Positions 27,301 through 35,005 of a stretch of 64,000 nucleotides of DNA are shown here, piece by piece. Where the stretch lies: NCBI GenBank assembly GCA_016125005.1, contig WGMQ01000020.1:124001-188000 (forward strand), given 5' to 3'. The position numbers were made by a program, and so were the translations under genes. The DNA comes from a bacterium. GTDB lineage: Bacteria > Sumerlaeota > Sumerlaeia > SLMS01. The notes below the pieces were generated by a model, which saw only the letters and a program-made list of their open reading frames with translations, had not been told where the DNA came from and searched no databases. Numbering within the stretch: position 1 is the first letter of the stretch; each line of letters starts with the position of its first letter.

Positions 27301-27937
27301 CGGCTATCACACGCATGAGCGGCGACATGTTGCTCTCGAAGCGAATCGCCCCCCAGGCCGCACCCAGCATGATGAGCACGCCGCCGATGCGCAGCAACCA
27401 CGTCGTGCCGATGCGCTCCTCCAATGTAGCAGGCGGTTCCTCAGCTTGGCGCTCCTGATCCCACGCGACTTCGTGGTTCGGCTTTACCACCTCTTCATCG
27501 GTGAGGAAGGGCGTGTGCTTGCGGACTTCCGCTGGTGCGATCGAAGCGACCTTCGGTTCCGCCTCGACGATCACAGGAGTCGGTGGCGGAGTTGGCGGCT
27601 CTGGCTTTTTGACGACCTCCGCGTCTTGTCCCTCGTTAAGGCGGGCCAACGCCGCCGTATAGACACCGACCTTGCGCTCAGGCGTCGGCGGGGGCTCCAC
27701 GGGCGCGGGAGCAGGCGTGGCGGGCGCAGGCTCGATGGGGGCGGGAGTGGACGGAATCAGCTCCGGTTCGGGAGGTGGTTCCGGGACTGGATCGGGCGGC
27801 GGCTCCGTGTCGGCGACCGGCTCCGGGTCCGGTTCATCGGCGGTCATCCAGGGACCAAGGCTGCTCTCCACGGCGCGGAGACGAAGCTCGTGGTTTTGGA
27901 TGATCTGCCAGATTGCTTCCTGAGTGACGGGTCTCAT
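24386..27937 (-). CDS. Giant DUF2339 membrane protein
   Basis: 1183 residues. The first ~60 include a short helical piece ('IWQIIQNHELRLRAVESSLG'). Residues ~30-180 are a Pro/Glu/Ala-rich disordered linker ('PEPPPEPELIPSTPAPIEP'). From 'EERIGTTWLLRIGGVLIMLGAAW' onward about 30 hydrophobic helices follow, the DUF2339 signature and layout. No enzymatic residues stand out. DUF2339 proteins occur widely in Gram-negatives; their function is unknown. It carries two octamers (25440, 27658). It is transcribed away from the sigma-54 activator gene across a shared AT-rich region. Confidence 0.85.
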   Translation of the reverse strand: MRPVTQEAIWQIIQNHELRLRAVESSLGPWMTADEPDPEPVADTEPPPDPVPEPPPEPELIPSTPAPIEPAPATPAPAPVEPPPTPERKVGVYTAALARLNEGQDAEVVKKPEPPTPPPTPVIVEAEPKVASIAPAEVRKHTPFLTDEEVVKPNHEVAWDQERQAEEPPATLEERIGTTWLLRIGGVLIMLGAAWGAIRFESNMSPLMRVIAGYMLAAGIGVAGAFVRFRNDNVGRAGLGIALALGYFVSFASHYIGRMNLGLGWPWFALGGMLIHAGVLVRLAERWRSEAVAGFGLCLALIPALMCAQTSNGFALLAIMGLGLASGVLLLRNGWMRLTSVAVALVYGAIGAVAFLETMGGGLLNTKSVLSYLAALAVQHAIFVGAFMRWSRPWLARERALDRMEEEAVPSGFVAGLLPWGRGFDVLNTLGLIASVLLLGWLERASGFGLLWLNMHVALGVIGGIELLRLATAAGRDEHLGVFHSVTGALLGVAAIAWGLDGASEALALSLVTVVLVVAARQAHSLRGLRFLAGVPALLALFGAMKSIATTTTPELGTILTPVLLLASTLPFDRWLGKSRAGESAALNTLGNIADHLRAAFATIVAMACIFRYGNSVTELVGLIVLAAGLMGGMALLRFNVWREGVLLATAAFIINAFMAPHVDALFHVLAAFGLGILAVLWASRLAVGEKVADIAISGFGALCTCGAFVAWHLIGLQRAGLPLFVEMAAPTLFLVLTHPMLLWSWLRRGRLGDIPALDTIVSTVLSGLVMIPLVADSHRVGSALPMLIGASTIAALALVRPQARHWRYGVLLALTASVALAAVSTIAAGVYTTLPLAGTALLVLALADLSSRRLTDGKADSLWPVMAVPATLVMMRVAFMNGGDWTSVALLGLGVLAYAAGRVIGVPAPPSIGRLGATIGTAICCFIAGAFVAVLHDAPVNLVPGLFISLFATAVWVRSSLRGTDPPVLTAGLQAAALSIAALTLLRHFGIVAQSALAIGMIGVGFHIASRMLGRNRELAIGSTALVLSLGGIALIQASNGTVVPSVVGVILAVAALALTRVRYFRTEEANNLMIATLMFGGTAVLLRSLSLGALLPGDLVTAAWGAVAAGLLVAGFIMRSALWRRTAIAIFGLALLRVIVIDLSGSSINARILACLVVGVLMVGSAYLYGILARTFLPREE

Positions 27938-28063
27938 CGGGGGCTCCTAGAGGGAATTGGCTGCCGATGGGTATTCCGAGAATGGTGCCAGTCACTTGGT
28001 CATACTAAGTCATCTATAATCAGTAATATGAAGCATAGCATTCCGGAGATCGAGCGAGACTGT

Positions 28064-28092
28064 TTGACATTTAATGATTAAGTGTACACATT
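28064..28092 (+). promoter_or_regulatory. Possible sigma-70 promoter of activator gene
   Basis: A perfect TTGACA (28064-28069) sits in an AT-rich island. The hexamer 17 bp downstream (28087-28092, CACATT) is a poor -10, so only the -35 is convincing. It is 53 bp upstream of the activator start. Confidence 0.35.
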
Positions 28093-28121
28093 TTATGTAA
28101 ATCAGCAGCGAGGACCACCGA

Positions 28122-29657
28122 GTGTTCCGCTTTCCGAACGAAGAGCTTCGAAACTTTGCCCGCGCCATTTCCCGACTGACGCTCGCCAACCCGTTCCTGC
28201 CGGAGCGACAGGAGCTGGAGAAAGCCGTTCTAGGGAGCGATTATCGACCGGCGGGCTCGTGGAGTGCCGGTGGAATCGCCCATAAGCCTCGGCCCAACGT
28301 TGACCTGATCCTTCCCCGGATCGAGGCGGCCCTCGCCCAGCTGCCCAAGACCCCGGGCGAGTCGCGGCTTCATCCGCGCGAACCAGGGCCCGAGACCGAC
28401 GCCCTGCTGCTCCGCAACATGACGAGCTTCTATCTCTACAATAAGTACGCCTCCGACCTGGACGATCTGGTTCGTCGCCGCCAGTCGGGAGGGAATCCTA
28501 CCGCCAGCTTTTATCCGCGCGTGGCGGAGGACTACTTCCACCTCCTGCAAGCCACGCCCGACACGCCCGGCATGATGAAGGAGGCGGCGCTGGAGTTCGG
28601 TCTCTTCTTTCAGGTCCGGCGTGCCTTTGCCACGATCCACGACACGATCATCGGCGACTCCCCCGCCCTTGCACAGCTCCGTGCCTCGGTGTGGCAGTCG
28701 ATCTTCACCCACGACATGAGCCGCTACCTGCGCAGTCTTCACGCGCGGATGCATGAGTACACCTGCCTGATTACGGGACCGAGCGGTTCGGGGAAGGAGT
28801 TGGTGGCGCGCGCGATCGCGTTCTCGCGCTTCATTCCCTTCGATGCGCAGCGCCAAACCTTCAGCGAGGAACTCCCTTCCACTTATCTGCCGATCAACCT
28901 GCCGGCACTCTCGCCAACGCTCATCGAATCGGAACTGTTCGGGCACCTGAAGGGTTCCTTCACCGGAGCCTCGCAGGACCGACGCGGGTTCCTCGAAACC
29001 AGCACCGCGGGGAGCACCGTCTTCCTGGACGAGATCGGCGACCTGGACTCGGCGCTCCAGGTGAAGCTGCTGCGCGTACTGCAGAATCGCACGTTCCAGC
29101 GGGTCGGCGATTGGAAGCCGCGGCGCTTCGAGGGGAAGATCGTGGCCGCGACCAATCGTAACCTCGCGGACGCGATCCAGACGGGTCAGTTTCGCGAGGA
29201 TCTCTACTTCCGCCTTTGCGCGGACATCATCGTGACGCCGGGCCTTCGCGAACAGATCGAGTCGCGCGCCACGGCACTCGAGTCGATTGTTCAGCACTTA
29301 TCTGAGCAGATGGTTGGGGCGCGTGAGGGAACACTACTTGCCGAGGAGGCCCTCGCCTGGATCGCACGAAACCTACCTGCGGACTACGCCTGGCCAGGGA
29401 ATGTGCGCGAACTGGAGCAATGCCTCCGCAACATCCTGATTCGCAAGTCCTACGATCCGCTGGAGCGCGATGCGGCCATGCCGCCAGAAGCGCGCACGCT
29501 GGCGGCGCTTGCGCGGGCCGGGCTCAGTGCCGACCAGGTGCTGACCGAGTACTGTCGCCTGGTTCACGCCACCACGGACAACTGGCAGGAATCGGCACGG
29601 CGCCTTGGGCTCGATCACCGCACGGTACGCGCCTATGTGGAAGGGAAACGCGGCTAG
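28122..29657 (+). CDS. Sigma-54-dependent transcription activator (AAA+), no receiver domain
   Basis: 511 residues. Residues 1-175 are an unrecognised, mostly helical N-terminal domain in place of a phosphorylation receiver. The AAA+ core has Walker A 'GPSGSGKE' (219-226), a sigma-54-contacting loop 'GSFTGA' (278-283, variant of GAFTGA), Walker B 'VFLDEIGD' (~300-307), and 'ATNRNLADAI' and 'FREDLYFRL'. A C-terminal Fis-like HTH follows ('NWQESARRLGLDHRTVRAYV'). It should activate a sigma-54 promoter on an unknown signal sensed by the N-terminal domain. GTG 28122 follows GAGG at ~28108. Its stop shares CTAG with the convergent Crp gene. Confidence 0.9.
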   Translation: MFRFPNEELRNFARAISRLTLANPFLPERQELEKAVLGSDYRPAGSWSAGGIAHKPRPNVDLILPRIEAALAQLPKTPGESRLHPREPGPETDALLLRNMTSFYLYNKYASDLDDLVRRRQSGGNPTASFYPRVAEDYFHLLQATPDTPGMMKEAALEFGLFFQVRRAFATIHDTIIGDSPALAQLRASVWQSIFTHDMSRYLRSLHARMHEYTCLITGPSGSGKELVARAIAFSRFIPFDAQRQTFSEELPSTYLPINLPALSPTLIESELFGHLKGSFTGASQDRRGFLETSTAGSTVFLDEIGDLDSALQVKLLRVLQNRTFQRVGDWKPRRFEGKIVAATNRNLADAIQTGQFREDLYFRLCADIIVTPGLREQIESRATALESIVQHLSEQMVGAREGTLLAEEALAWIARNLPADYAWPGNVRELEQCLRNILIRKSYDPLERDAAMPPEARTLAALARAGLSADQVLTEYCRLVHATTDNWQESARRLGLDHRTVRAYVEGKRG

Positions 29658-30406
29658 AGGATTTCGTCGAGTTTCGCCGGGTCCAGCAGGACGATCTCGT
29701 TGCGTTGATAGCGAATCAATTCCCGCAGCTCCAAATCCGCCAGCCCGCGCGAGACCGTGTCGCGCTTTGTGCCGATGATCGACGCCAGGTCCTGATGCGT
29801 GAGCCGCATCGTGATGTGGATGCTGGTGCCACGCTTCTCGCCATATCGTTCCGCCAACTCGCACAGCAGCCCCGCCAGCTTGCCGAGGGAGCTGCGATAC
29901 AGTAGGCGGGTAAGGCGAATCTCGAGATAGCGCTGCCGCAGGCCGAGGAAGCTGGCCAGGCTAACCATGACGCGCGGGCGGCGCTCGACCAGGTCGTGGA
30001 AATAGTCGAGGCTCAGGCGATAGGCCTCGCCGGGACTCATGGCGATAGCCTCGCTGGGTGTTTCCTGGGTGCGGAACTCGTTGCGGCCCCGCAGGACCAC
30101 TTCCTCGATGGGACCGAAGACGTCCTCGGGTCCGAGGATGTCTAGGATGATTTCCTTCCCGCCCTCGGTGGTGGTCCTGAGCTTCACCTGCCCCTCGGTG
30201 ATGAGGTAGATGTAGCGCTCCGAGCGCCCCTTTTCGCCCAAATGCAGGACATCATTCCGGTCGAATGGCACGGGCTGCATGCTGTGATTGATCGAGTCGT
30301 AGAGGGAGTCGGTCTGGTCCTTGAAGATGCTGATACGCTTGAGCCACCAGATGCGACTGAGGCCTGCGGGAAAACTGGAGGTGGGTTGGGAGATAAAGTC
30401 CGTCAC
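29654..30406 (-). CDS. Crp/Fnr-family transcriptional regulator
   Basis: 250 residues: a cyclic-nucleotide-binding-like beta barrel (residues ~25-135; 'DVLHLGEKG', 'YLITEGQVKL', 'EDVFGPIEEV'), the long dimer helix, then a HTH ('MRLTHQDLASIIGTKRDTVSRGLADLELREL'). The Cys cluster of FNR is missing, as only one Cys is present (in the dimer-helix region), so an oxygen-sensing Fe-S cluster is unlikely. The effector is unknown. The start is GTG 30406, inside the right-hand base-paired arm of a 12-bp inverted repeat. It lies 85 bp downstream of the GH-A lipoprotein gene on the same strand. Confidence 0.9.
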   Translation of the reverse strand: MTDFISQPTSSFPAGLSRIWWLKRISIFKDQTDSLYDSINHSMQPVPFDRNDVLHLGEKGRSERYIYLITEGQVKLRTTTEGGKEIILDILGPEDVFGPIEEVVLRGRNEFRTQETPSEAIAMSPGEAYRLSLDYFHDLVERRPRVMVSLASFLGLRQRYLEIRLTRLLYRSSLGKLAGLLCELAERYGEKRGTSIHITMRLTHQDLASIIGTKRDTVSRGLADLELRELIRYQRNEIVLLDPAKLDEIL

Positions 30407-30448
30407 TGACCTGCCCCCGAAGAGTTGAGCAGGATTAGGTCAGTGACG
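30401..30448 (-). promoter_or_regulatory. 12-bp inverted repeat over Crp-family start codon
   Basis: CGTCACTGACCT (30401-30412) and AGGTCAGTGACG (30437-30448) are perfect arms around 24 bp. In the mRNA the GTG start codon lies in the 3' arm and a GGGGGCAGG ribosome-site-like stretch lies between loop and arm, so the hairpin would hide the start. Alternatively it is a pair of half-sites for autoregulation. No T-run follows, so it is a poor terminator. Confidence 0.6.
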
Positions 30449-30491
30449 GGGATCATCACAATCAATTTTGCGCCGTTCGGGCGCCGGAGAC

Positions 30492-32408
30492 TTAGCGTTC
30501 GAACCGTAGCGAACGAAGAGTGACGGGCGCCCCCTCCAGTCCGGAGGTGAAGACAATGCCCGGCCCCTTCAGGGAGTTCAGATCGATGCGGCGCTTGCCC
30601 GCCTGGTTGCCCCAAACGGATCGTGGCTCCAGATCCTTCAGCGCGTAACGCCATGTCTGGGTTCCGCCCTTGCTGACGTCCAGCGGGAAACCGAAGGACT
30701 CGCCATCGTCGCCCCCGCTCATGTCGAAGGAAATGGCGCCGGGCGCAGCGACGCCTGCCTCGTCGAGGATGATCTGGAACTCGACGCCCTTCGGCATATC
30801 GGCTTCAAGGACAAGGAACTCGTAGCCATCGAGGTCCGTCGCGGTCGAGGTGGCGTCAGGAACGGCACTTGCCTTGGGACCGAAGAAGGTAATCCCGCAT
30901 CCCCAGGACGCACCGGTGGAAACCGTTGCGACCAAGCCACCACCCTCCGCTGGCGCGAGACCAATGGATGCATCCGGCGCGTTAAAGGTGAGAAAGGGGG
31001 AGATGGGCTGGGAAGCCAAAAGGTCGATCTTTGGGGGACGATTAGGGAACTGGCCGGGTTCGAAGGTGACCTTGACGGCCGACGACGGCACCTCGGCTGG
31101 GACGCGCTTCGTTGAGGACCTGCGAAGCTCATTGATGCCTTCGTTGGCGCGACGCATCCCCGCCAACAGATCAGCATAAGGACGATGCTTGATGTCGACG
31201 AGCCCGTAGTTCGAGTTCTCTCCATCGAAGCGTCCCTGAGGGGACTGGTCGGAGAACTGGAACCAGTGCATGCCGACCACCATCGGATAGGTCAGCGTGT
31301 TGTTGACGTAGGCGGCGTAGTTGTCGCCGCGTTCCTTCTGGGTCGCCACGACTCCGCCGGCGCCCTGGGTGTTGGGATTGCCGCTGGTGTTGTCGGCACC
31401 CCGCCAGGAATACTCAGTGATCATCATGGGCTTCTTGCCGAGTAGCCAGTACCGGGCGAGCAGGAACTCATTGGCGTCGGGGCGGCTACCGTAGGTGTTG
31501 AACGACACCACGTCGCAATGGCGACCACAGGCTTCGATGACCGGGTCCGGTGCGTTTCCCGCAAAGCGAGTTCCCAGGACCAGCACACCCGGCAGTTCCG
31601 CGCGGACAGCGGCGACGGACTTCGCGTAGAAGGCGTCGGCGGCTGTCTTCAGGAAGGCGTGCCGATCAGCGGCGGCGCCGTCGGTACGGCTCGAGCGAAG
31701 AAGCGTGAAGCTAACCGCGTCCCAAGAGGGCGCGTCGACCCCCCAGACCTGTGCGAAGTCGGGCGCATTCTTGTAGCGGCCCTGCAGGAACTCCATCGCC
31801 AGCCTGCGATGAGGATGATCGGCGGGAAGTCGGAAAGCTTCCTCCAGCAGCGTGTGGCGCGGGTTGTCGTCCCAGGGGGATGCGCCGAACCATGCCATCT
31901 CGTTATCGAGGAAAACGCCGATGACACATTCCGGGTGCGCGACCTTTGACATGACCTCGCGCGTTGCCGCGCGCGCCTTGGCCTCAAAGTCGGGTAACTG
32001 TGCATCCAGCATGCGCAGCTTATCATGCGCCGCCACATAGAGGATCGGGGTTTCTTTCAGGGTGCCATCATTGACCTTGAGCGACGACCAGGCGCCAATC
32101 GTGTTGAAGCCGTTGGTGCGCAATAGCTGGCAGACGGATGCCTGCCATTTCTCGAAGGAACCACCAAAAATGGTCGGGATTGGGTCATAGTACACCGACC
32201 CTGCGGGTGCATTGAAGTCGTGGGCTTCAAGGACGGTATTCACACCCAGCGACACGAAGCGCTCCCCCGCGGGATCAGCGAACCAATGACGCCCCGCTTC
32301 GTCCTGAACGAGCGTGAATCGACCTGCATTTGCGCCCTCGGCGCATCCCAGCACGGGAAGAAGCAAAACGGCGAGCGCGCCTAGCACGCGACTCCTCGGT
32401 GCCTGCAT
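30492..32408 (-). CDS. Clan GH-A glycoside hydrolase lipoprotein (agarase/beta-galactosidase-like)
   Basis: 638 residues. A lipoprotein signal ends 'LLPVLGC' (Cys22). A TIM-barrel hydrolase follows: 'VSLGVNTVLEAHDF', 'LRTNGFNTIGAWSS', acid/base Glu170 in 'FLDNEMAWFG', nucleophile Glu332 in 'MMITEYSWRG' and 'GMHWFQFSDQ'. The style is that of beta-agarases and other GH-A enzymes of the GH42/GH50/GH86 neighbourhood; I cannot fix the family. Residues ~440-638 are a beta-sandwich carbohydrate-binding-like module. ATG 32408 has GGAGG seven bases upstream, better than ATG 32426. It belongs to the LacI-ABC-pseudopilin run. Confidence 0.82.
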   Translation of the reverse strand: MQAPRSRVLGALAVLLLPVLGCAEGANAGRFTLVQDEAGRHWFADPAGERFVSLGVNTVLEAHDFNAPAGSVYYDPIPTIFGGSFEKWQASVCQLLRTNGFNTIGAWSSLKVNDGTLKETPILYVAAHDKLRMLDAQLPDFEAKARAATREVMSKVAHPECVIGVFLDNEMAWFGASPWDDNPRHTLLEEAFRLPADHPHRRLAMEFLQGRYKNAPDFAQVWGVDAPSWDAVSFTLLRSSRTDGAAADRHAFLKTAADAFYAKSVAAVRAELPGVLVLGTRFAGNAPDPVIEACGRHCDVVSFNTYGSRPDANEFLLARYWLLGKKPMMITEYSWRGADNTSGNPNTQGAGGVVATQKERGDNYAAYVNNTLTYPMVVGMHWFQFSDQSPQGRFDGENSNYGLVDIKHRPYADLLAGMRRANEGINELRRSSTKRVPAEVPSSAVKVTFEPGQFPNRPPKIDLLASQPISPFLTFNAPDASIGLAPAEGGGLVATVSTGASWGCGITFFGPKASAVPDATSTATDLDGYEFLVLEADMPKGVEFQIILDEAGVAAPGAISFDMSGGDDGESFGFPLDVSKGGTQTWRYALKDLEPRSVWGNQAGKRRIDLNSLKGPGIVFTSGLEGAPVTLRSLRFER

Positions 32409-32497
32409 GAGTGACCTCCGGAACATGGAAGGGGTCGGCGTGGGCTGCGTTGTTCACGAAGCCCACGCGGCCGAACGATTCGAACAGGTGCCGCCAA

Positions 32498-33193
32498 TCA
32501 GCGCCCGACGAGTGACTGGGTTCCCGCCTCACGGGTCCGGATGATGTCCCCCCAAGAGACTGTCCCGTTGGTTGGATCGTAGATGGCCCACGTGGAGAAC
32601 GGATCACCGAAGCCGCCCACGTTCACCGTATTCTTGCCGGCCCGCTTCGTATTGATGTTCTGTTCGCGGTCAGGACCGGGAGAGTACAGGAGCCACGAGT
32701 CGAAGGACTGGCCGACGCCGATGCCGCTGCCGGTGGCGCTCTGGAACAGCGTGTTGCCCGAGCCGGAGGTCACCGGACCGAAACGGGTCAGGCGGTAGTC
32801 GTATAGACGACGGAGTTGCAGCGGGTCGGAGGCGGGATTGTCGCCCCGATAGTCACCCTTGAACGCGTCCTCGGGGTAGCTGGTCATGTAGGCGATGGGG
32901 GTGGAGACGAGCGCCGCAACGGTCTTGCGGAGGTTCGCGGGAGCATAGGCGGGAGCGAGAACATTGTCGACGACCCCGGGTGGATACTTGGTGTTGTCGA
33001 CGCGATAGGCTTCGAGCGCAGTGGCCAGGGAGCGCATGTCAGCCTGCGCGCGCGAGACCTTGGCGCGGACCTGGGCTTCCAGAAAATTGGGTACAGCAAT
33101 GGCCGCCAGAATGGCGATGATCGCCACCACGATGAGCAGTTCGATCAGCGTGAAGGCCTTCCGGGCAATTGCGGCATTGGGATGAATCGTCAT
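32498..33193 (-). CDS. Type II secretion/type IV pilus pseudopilin (GspG-like)
   Basis: 231 residues with a class III prepilin leader: 'ARKAFTLIELLIVVAIIAILAAIAVPNFLEAQVRAK'-type sequence (processing before Phe, Glu at +5). The long alpha-1 helix is followed by 'MRSLATALEAYRVDNTKYPPG', as in GspG, and a beta-rich C-terminus. It would be exported and assembled into a pseudopilus or stay as a membrane-tethered surface protein. No secretion ATPase or prepilin peptidase lies nearby. A GAGGA site precedes ATG 33193. It sits between sugar permeases and a glycosidase, so a glycan-linked role is inferred. Confidence 0.9.
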   Translation of the reverse strand: MTIHPNAAIARKAFTLIELLIVVAIIAILAAIAVPNFLEAQVRAKVSRAQADMRSLATALEAYRVDNTKYPPGVVDNVLAPAYAPANLRKTVAALVSTPIAYMTSYPEDAFKGDYRGDNPASDPLQLRRLYDYRLTRFGPVTSGSGNTLFQSATGSGIGVGQSFDSWLLYSPGPDREQNINTKRAGKNTVNVGGFGDPFSTWAIYDPTNGTVSWGDIIRTREAGTQSLVGR

Positions 33194-33242
33194 TGTCGTT
33201 TCCTCGTACTGGGTGTGCGTGCGTTGGCACGGGAGAGATTGT

Positions 33243-34124
33243 TCAGCTCTTGAGGCCGGTTAGCGAAATACCTTCGATGAAGGTTTTCTGTGCGAGAAAG
33301 AACAACACGATGACCGGAAGTATCATCAGTGTCGTGGCTGCCATGAGGAGGGTGATTTCGATCTCGCCGAGGCGGCTTTGGAAAGCCTGGAGCCCCAGCG
33401 TGAGCGTGAACTGGCGATCGTCCGTCAGATAAATCAACGGCGCGAGGAAGTCGTTCCAGTTGTACATGAAGCAGAAGAGCGCGACGACCACGAGGGCCGG
33501 GCGCGTCAGCGGCAGGACGATCTGCCAGAAGATGCGGGCCTCGCCGCAGCCGTCTATACGAGCCGCATCCACCAGGTCGCGGGGCACCGTGCGGAAGAAT
33601 TGGCGCAGCAGGAAGATATTGTAGGCACTGGCGAAAAACGAGGGAACCCACAGCGGAAGCGTTGTGCCGATCCAATGGAGGTCGCGGAAGATGGCGTACT
33701 GCGGCACCATGAGCACGGGGAAGGGAATCATCATGGTGGCCAGCGTGATCGCAAAGAACAGGTCGCGACCGGGGAAGCGATAGTGGGCGAAGCCCCATGC
33801 CACCAGAGCGCAGCTGGTCGTGGTCCCGACCACGTTGAGCGCGCAAAGTACCAGGGAATTGACCGTGTAACGCCAGAACGGAATGGCCTCTGTCGCCGCG
33901 CGATAGTTGTCGAACCGGAAAGGATTGGGGAGCCAGACAGGAGGCATCGCCTTGGCCTGCAGCGGCTCCATCAACGAGGTCTTCAGCATCCACACGAAGG
34001 GCAGAGCGAATAGCACCGCCAGAAGGATCACGGCCACATGAACCGCGACCCGACCGATCAGTCGCTGGCGAGCCAGTGATGAGGCCGACGCCACCGGCTT
34101 GGGAGTCGAAAGCTCGAGGCTCAT
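33243..34124 (-). CDS. Sugar ABC transporter permease (MalG/UgpE type)
   Basis: 293 residues with six membrane helices. The EAA loop 'ARIDGCGEARIFWQIVLPLTRPAL' is the ATPase-contact motif of CUT1 sugar importers. It is the inner partner of the upstream permease. ATG 34124 overlaps the previous stop as ATGA. No ATPase gene is present in the operon, so a shared MsmK-like ATPase elsewhere is needed. It contains the only octamer in antisense orientation (33552), which forces a rare ATA codon in 'ARID'. Confidence 0.93.
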   Translation of the reverse strand: MSLELSTPKPVASASSLARQRLIGRVAVHVAVILLAVLFALPFVWMLKTSLMEPLQAKAMPPVWLPNPFRFDNYRAATEAIPFWRYTVNSLVLCALNVVGTTTSCALVAWGFAHYRFPGRDLFFAITLATMMIPFPVLMVPQYAIFRDLHWIGTTLPLWVPSFFASAYNIFLLRQFFRTVPRDLVDAARIDGCGEARIFWQIVLPLTRPALVVVALFCFMYNWNDFLAPLIYLTDDRQFTLTLGLQAFQSRLGEIEITLLMAATTLMILPVIVLFFLAQKTFIEGISLTGLKS

Positions 34125-35005
34125 GACAGGTCTCCCTGGTGTACATAGCGGCGCGAGAGCAGGTGTGTGCAGAGGCTCAGGAGTGCGATCAGCAGGAACA
34201 GGATCCAGGCGAGCGCGCTTGCGTATCCCATGTTGAGGTAGGAGAAGGCCTGGTCGAACAGGTACATCGTATAGAACATCGTCGACCGCGCTGGTTCGCC
34301 CTTCGTCATAACATAAGGAAGCGCGAAGACCTGCAGGGCACCGATGCACCCCATCAGCAGGTTGAAGTAGATGACCGGCGAGATCATCGGGAGCGTCACG
34401 TGGACCATGCGCTGCCATGCGTTGGCTCCGTCGACCTCGGCGGCCTCGTATAGACCCCGCGGTACGTCCTGCAGGCTAGCCAGATAAAGAACCACCGAAT
34501 TGCCGATGCCCCAAAGGCTGGTGAAAACGAGACCGTGCATCGCGTGGCGTGGATCACCGAGCCAGTCGATGGTGCCGATGCCAACCCATCGAAGCGCGCT
34601 GTTCACGATGCCGTATTCGACGTGAAGCACCTCGCGCCACAGGATCGCCAAGGCCACCAACGGGACGAGTGACGGGAGGAAAAAGACAGTCCGAAAGAAG
34701 GCGCGCGCGAAAAGCTTTGTGTTGAGCAGCAGCGCCAGCGCCAGTGCCAGCACCGTCCCAAGCGGCAGTGAAAGCGCCGCAAAATAGGCGGTGTTTCGCA
34801 GCGTCTTCCAGAAGACCTCGTCCGAGACCATGTCCTGATAGTTCTGCGCGCCGATGAACACCGGCGCGTTCAGGATCGAGTAATCGCAAAAACTAAAGTA
34901 GAACGACAGCACCAGCGGAATGGCCATGAACACCGTGAATCCAACGATCCACGGCGAGATGAACAGGAGACCATAGAAGGTGTTGCGCCGAGTCTCACCG
35001 GTCAT
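34121..35005 (-). CDS. Sugar ABC transporter permease (MalF/UgpA type)
   Basis: 294 residues with six membrane helices. The EAA motif is 'EAAEVDGANAWQRMVHVTLPMISPV', and the N-terminus 'GLLFISPWIVGFTVFMAIPLVLSFYFSF' is typical of CUT1 permeases. ATG 35005 overlaps the binding-protein stop (ATGA); an ATG 12 bases earlier is not needed. It forms the membrane channel with the next gene. An octamer at 34448 encodes 'GLYEA' with the rare CTA-TAC pair. Confidence 0.94.
   Translation of the reverse strand: MTGETRRNTFYGLLFISPWIVGFTVFMAIPLVLSFYFSFCDYSILNAPVFIGAQNYQDMVSDEVFWKTLRNTAYFAALSLPLGTVLALALALLLNTKLFARAFFRTVFFLPSLVPLVALAILWREVLHVEYGIVNSALRWVGIGTIDWLGDPRHAMHGLVFTSLWGIGNSVVLYLASLQDVPRGLYEAAEVDGANAWQRMVHVTLPMISPVIYFNLLMGCIGALQVFALPYVMTKGEPARSTMFYTMYLFDQAFSYLNMGYASALAWILFLLIALLSLCTHLLSRRYVHQGDLS

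Noticed and set aside
30455-30475. FNR-like box TTGATTGTGATGAT upstream of the Crp-family gene
   Set aside because: Only the left half fits TTGAT-N4-ATCAA well; kept as a side note, not a site.
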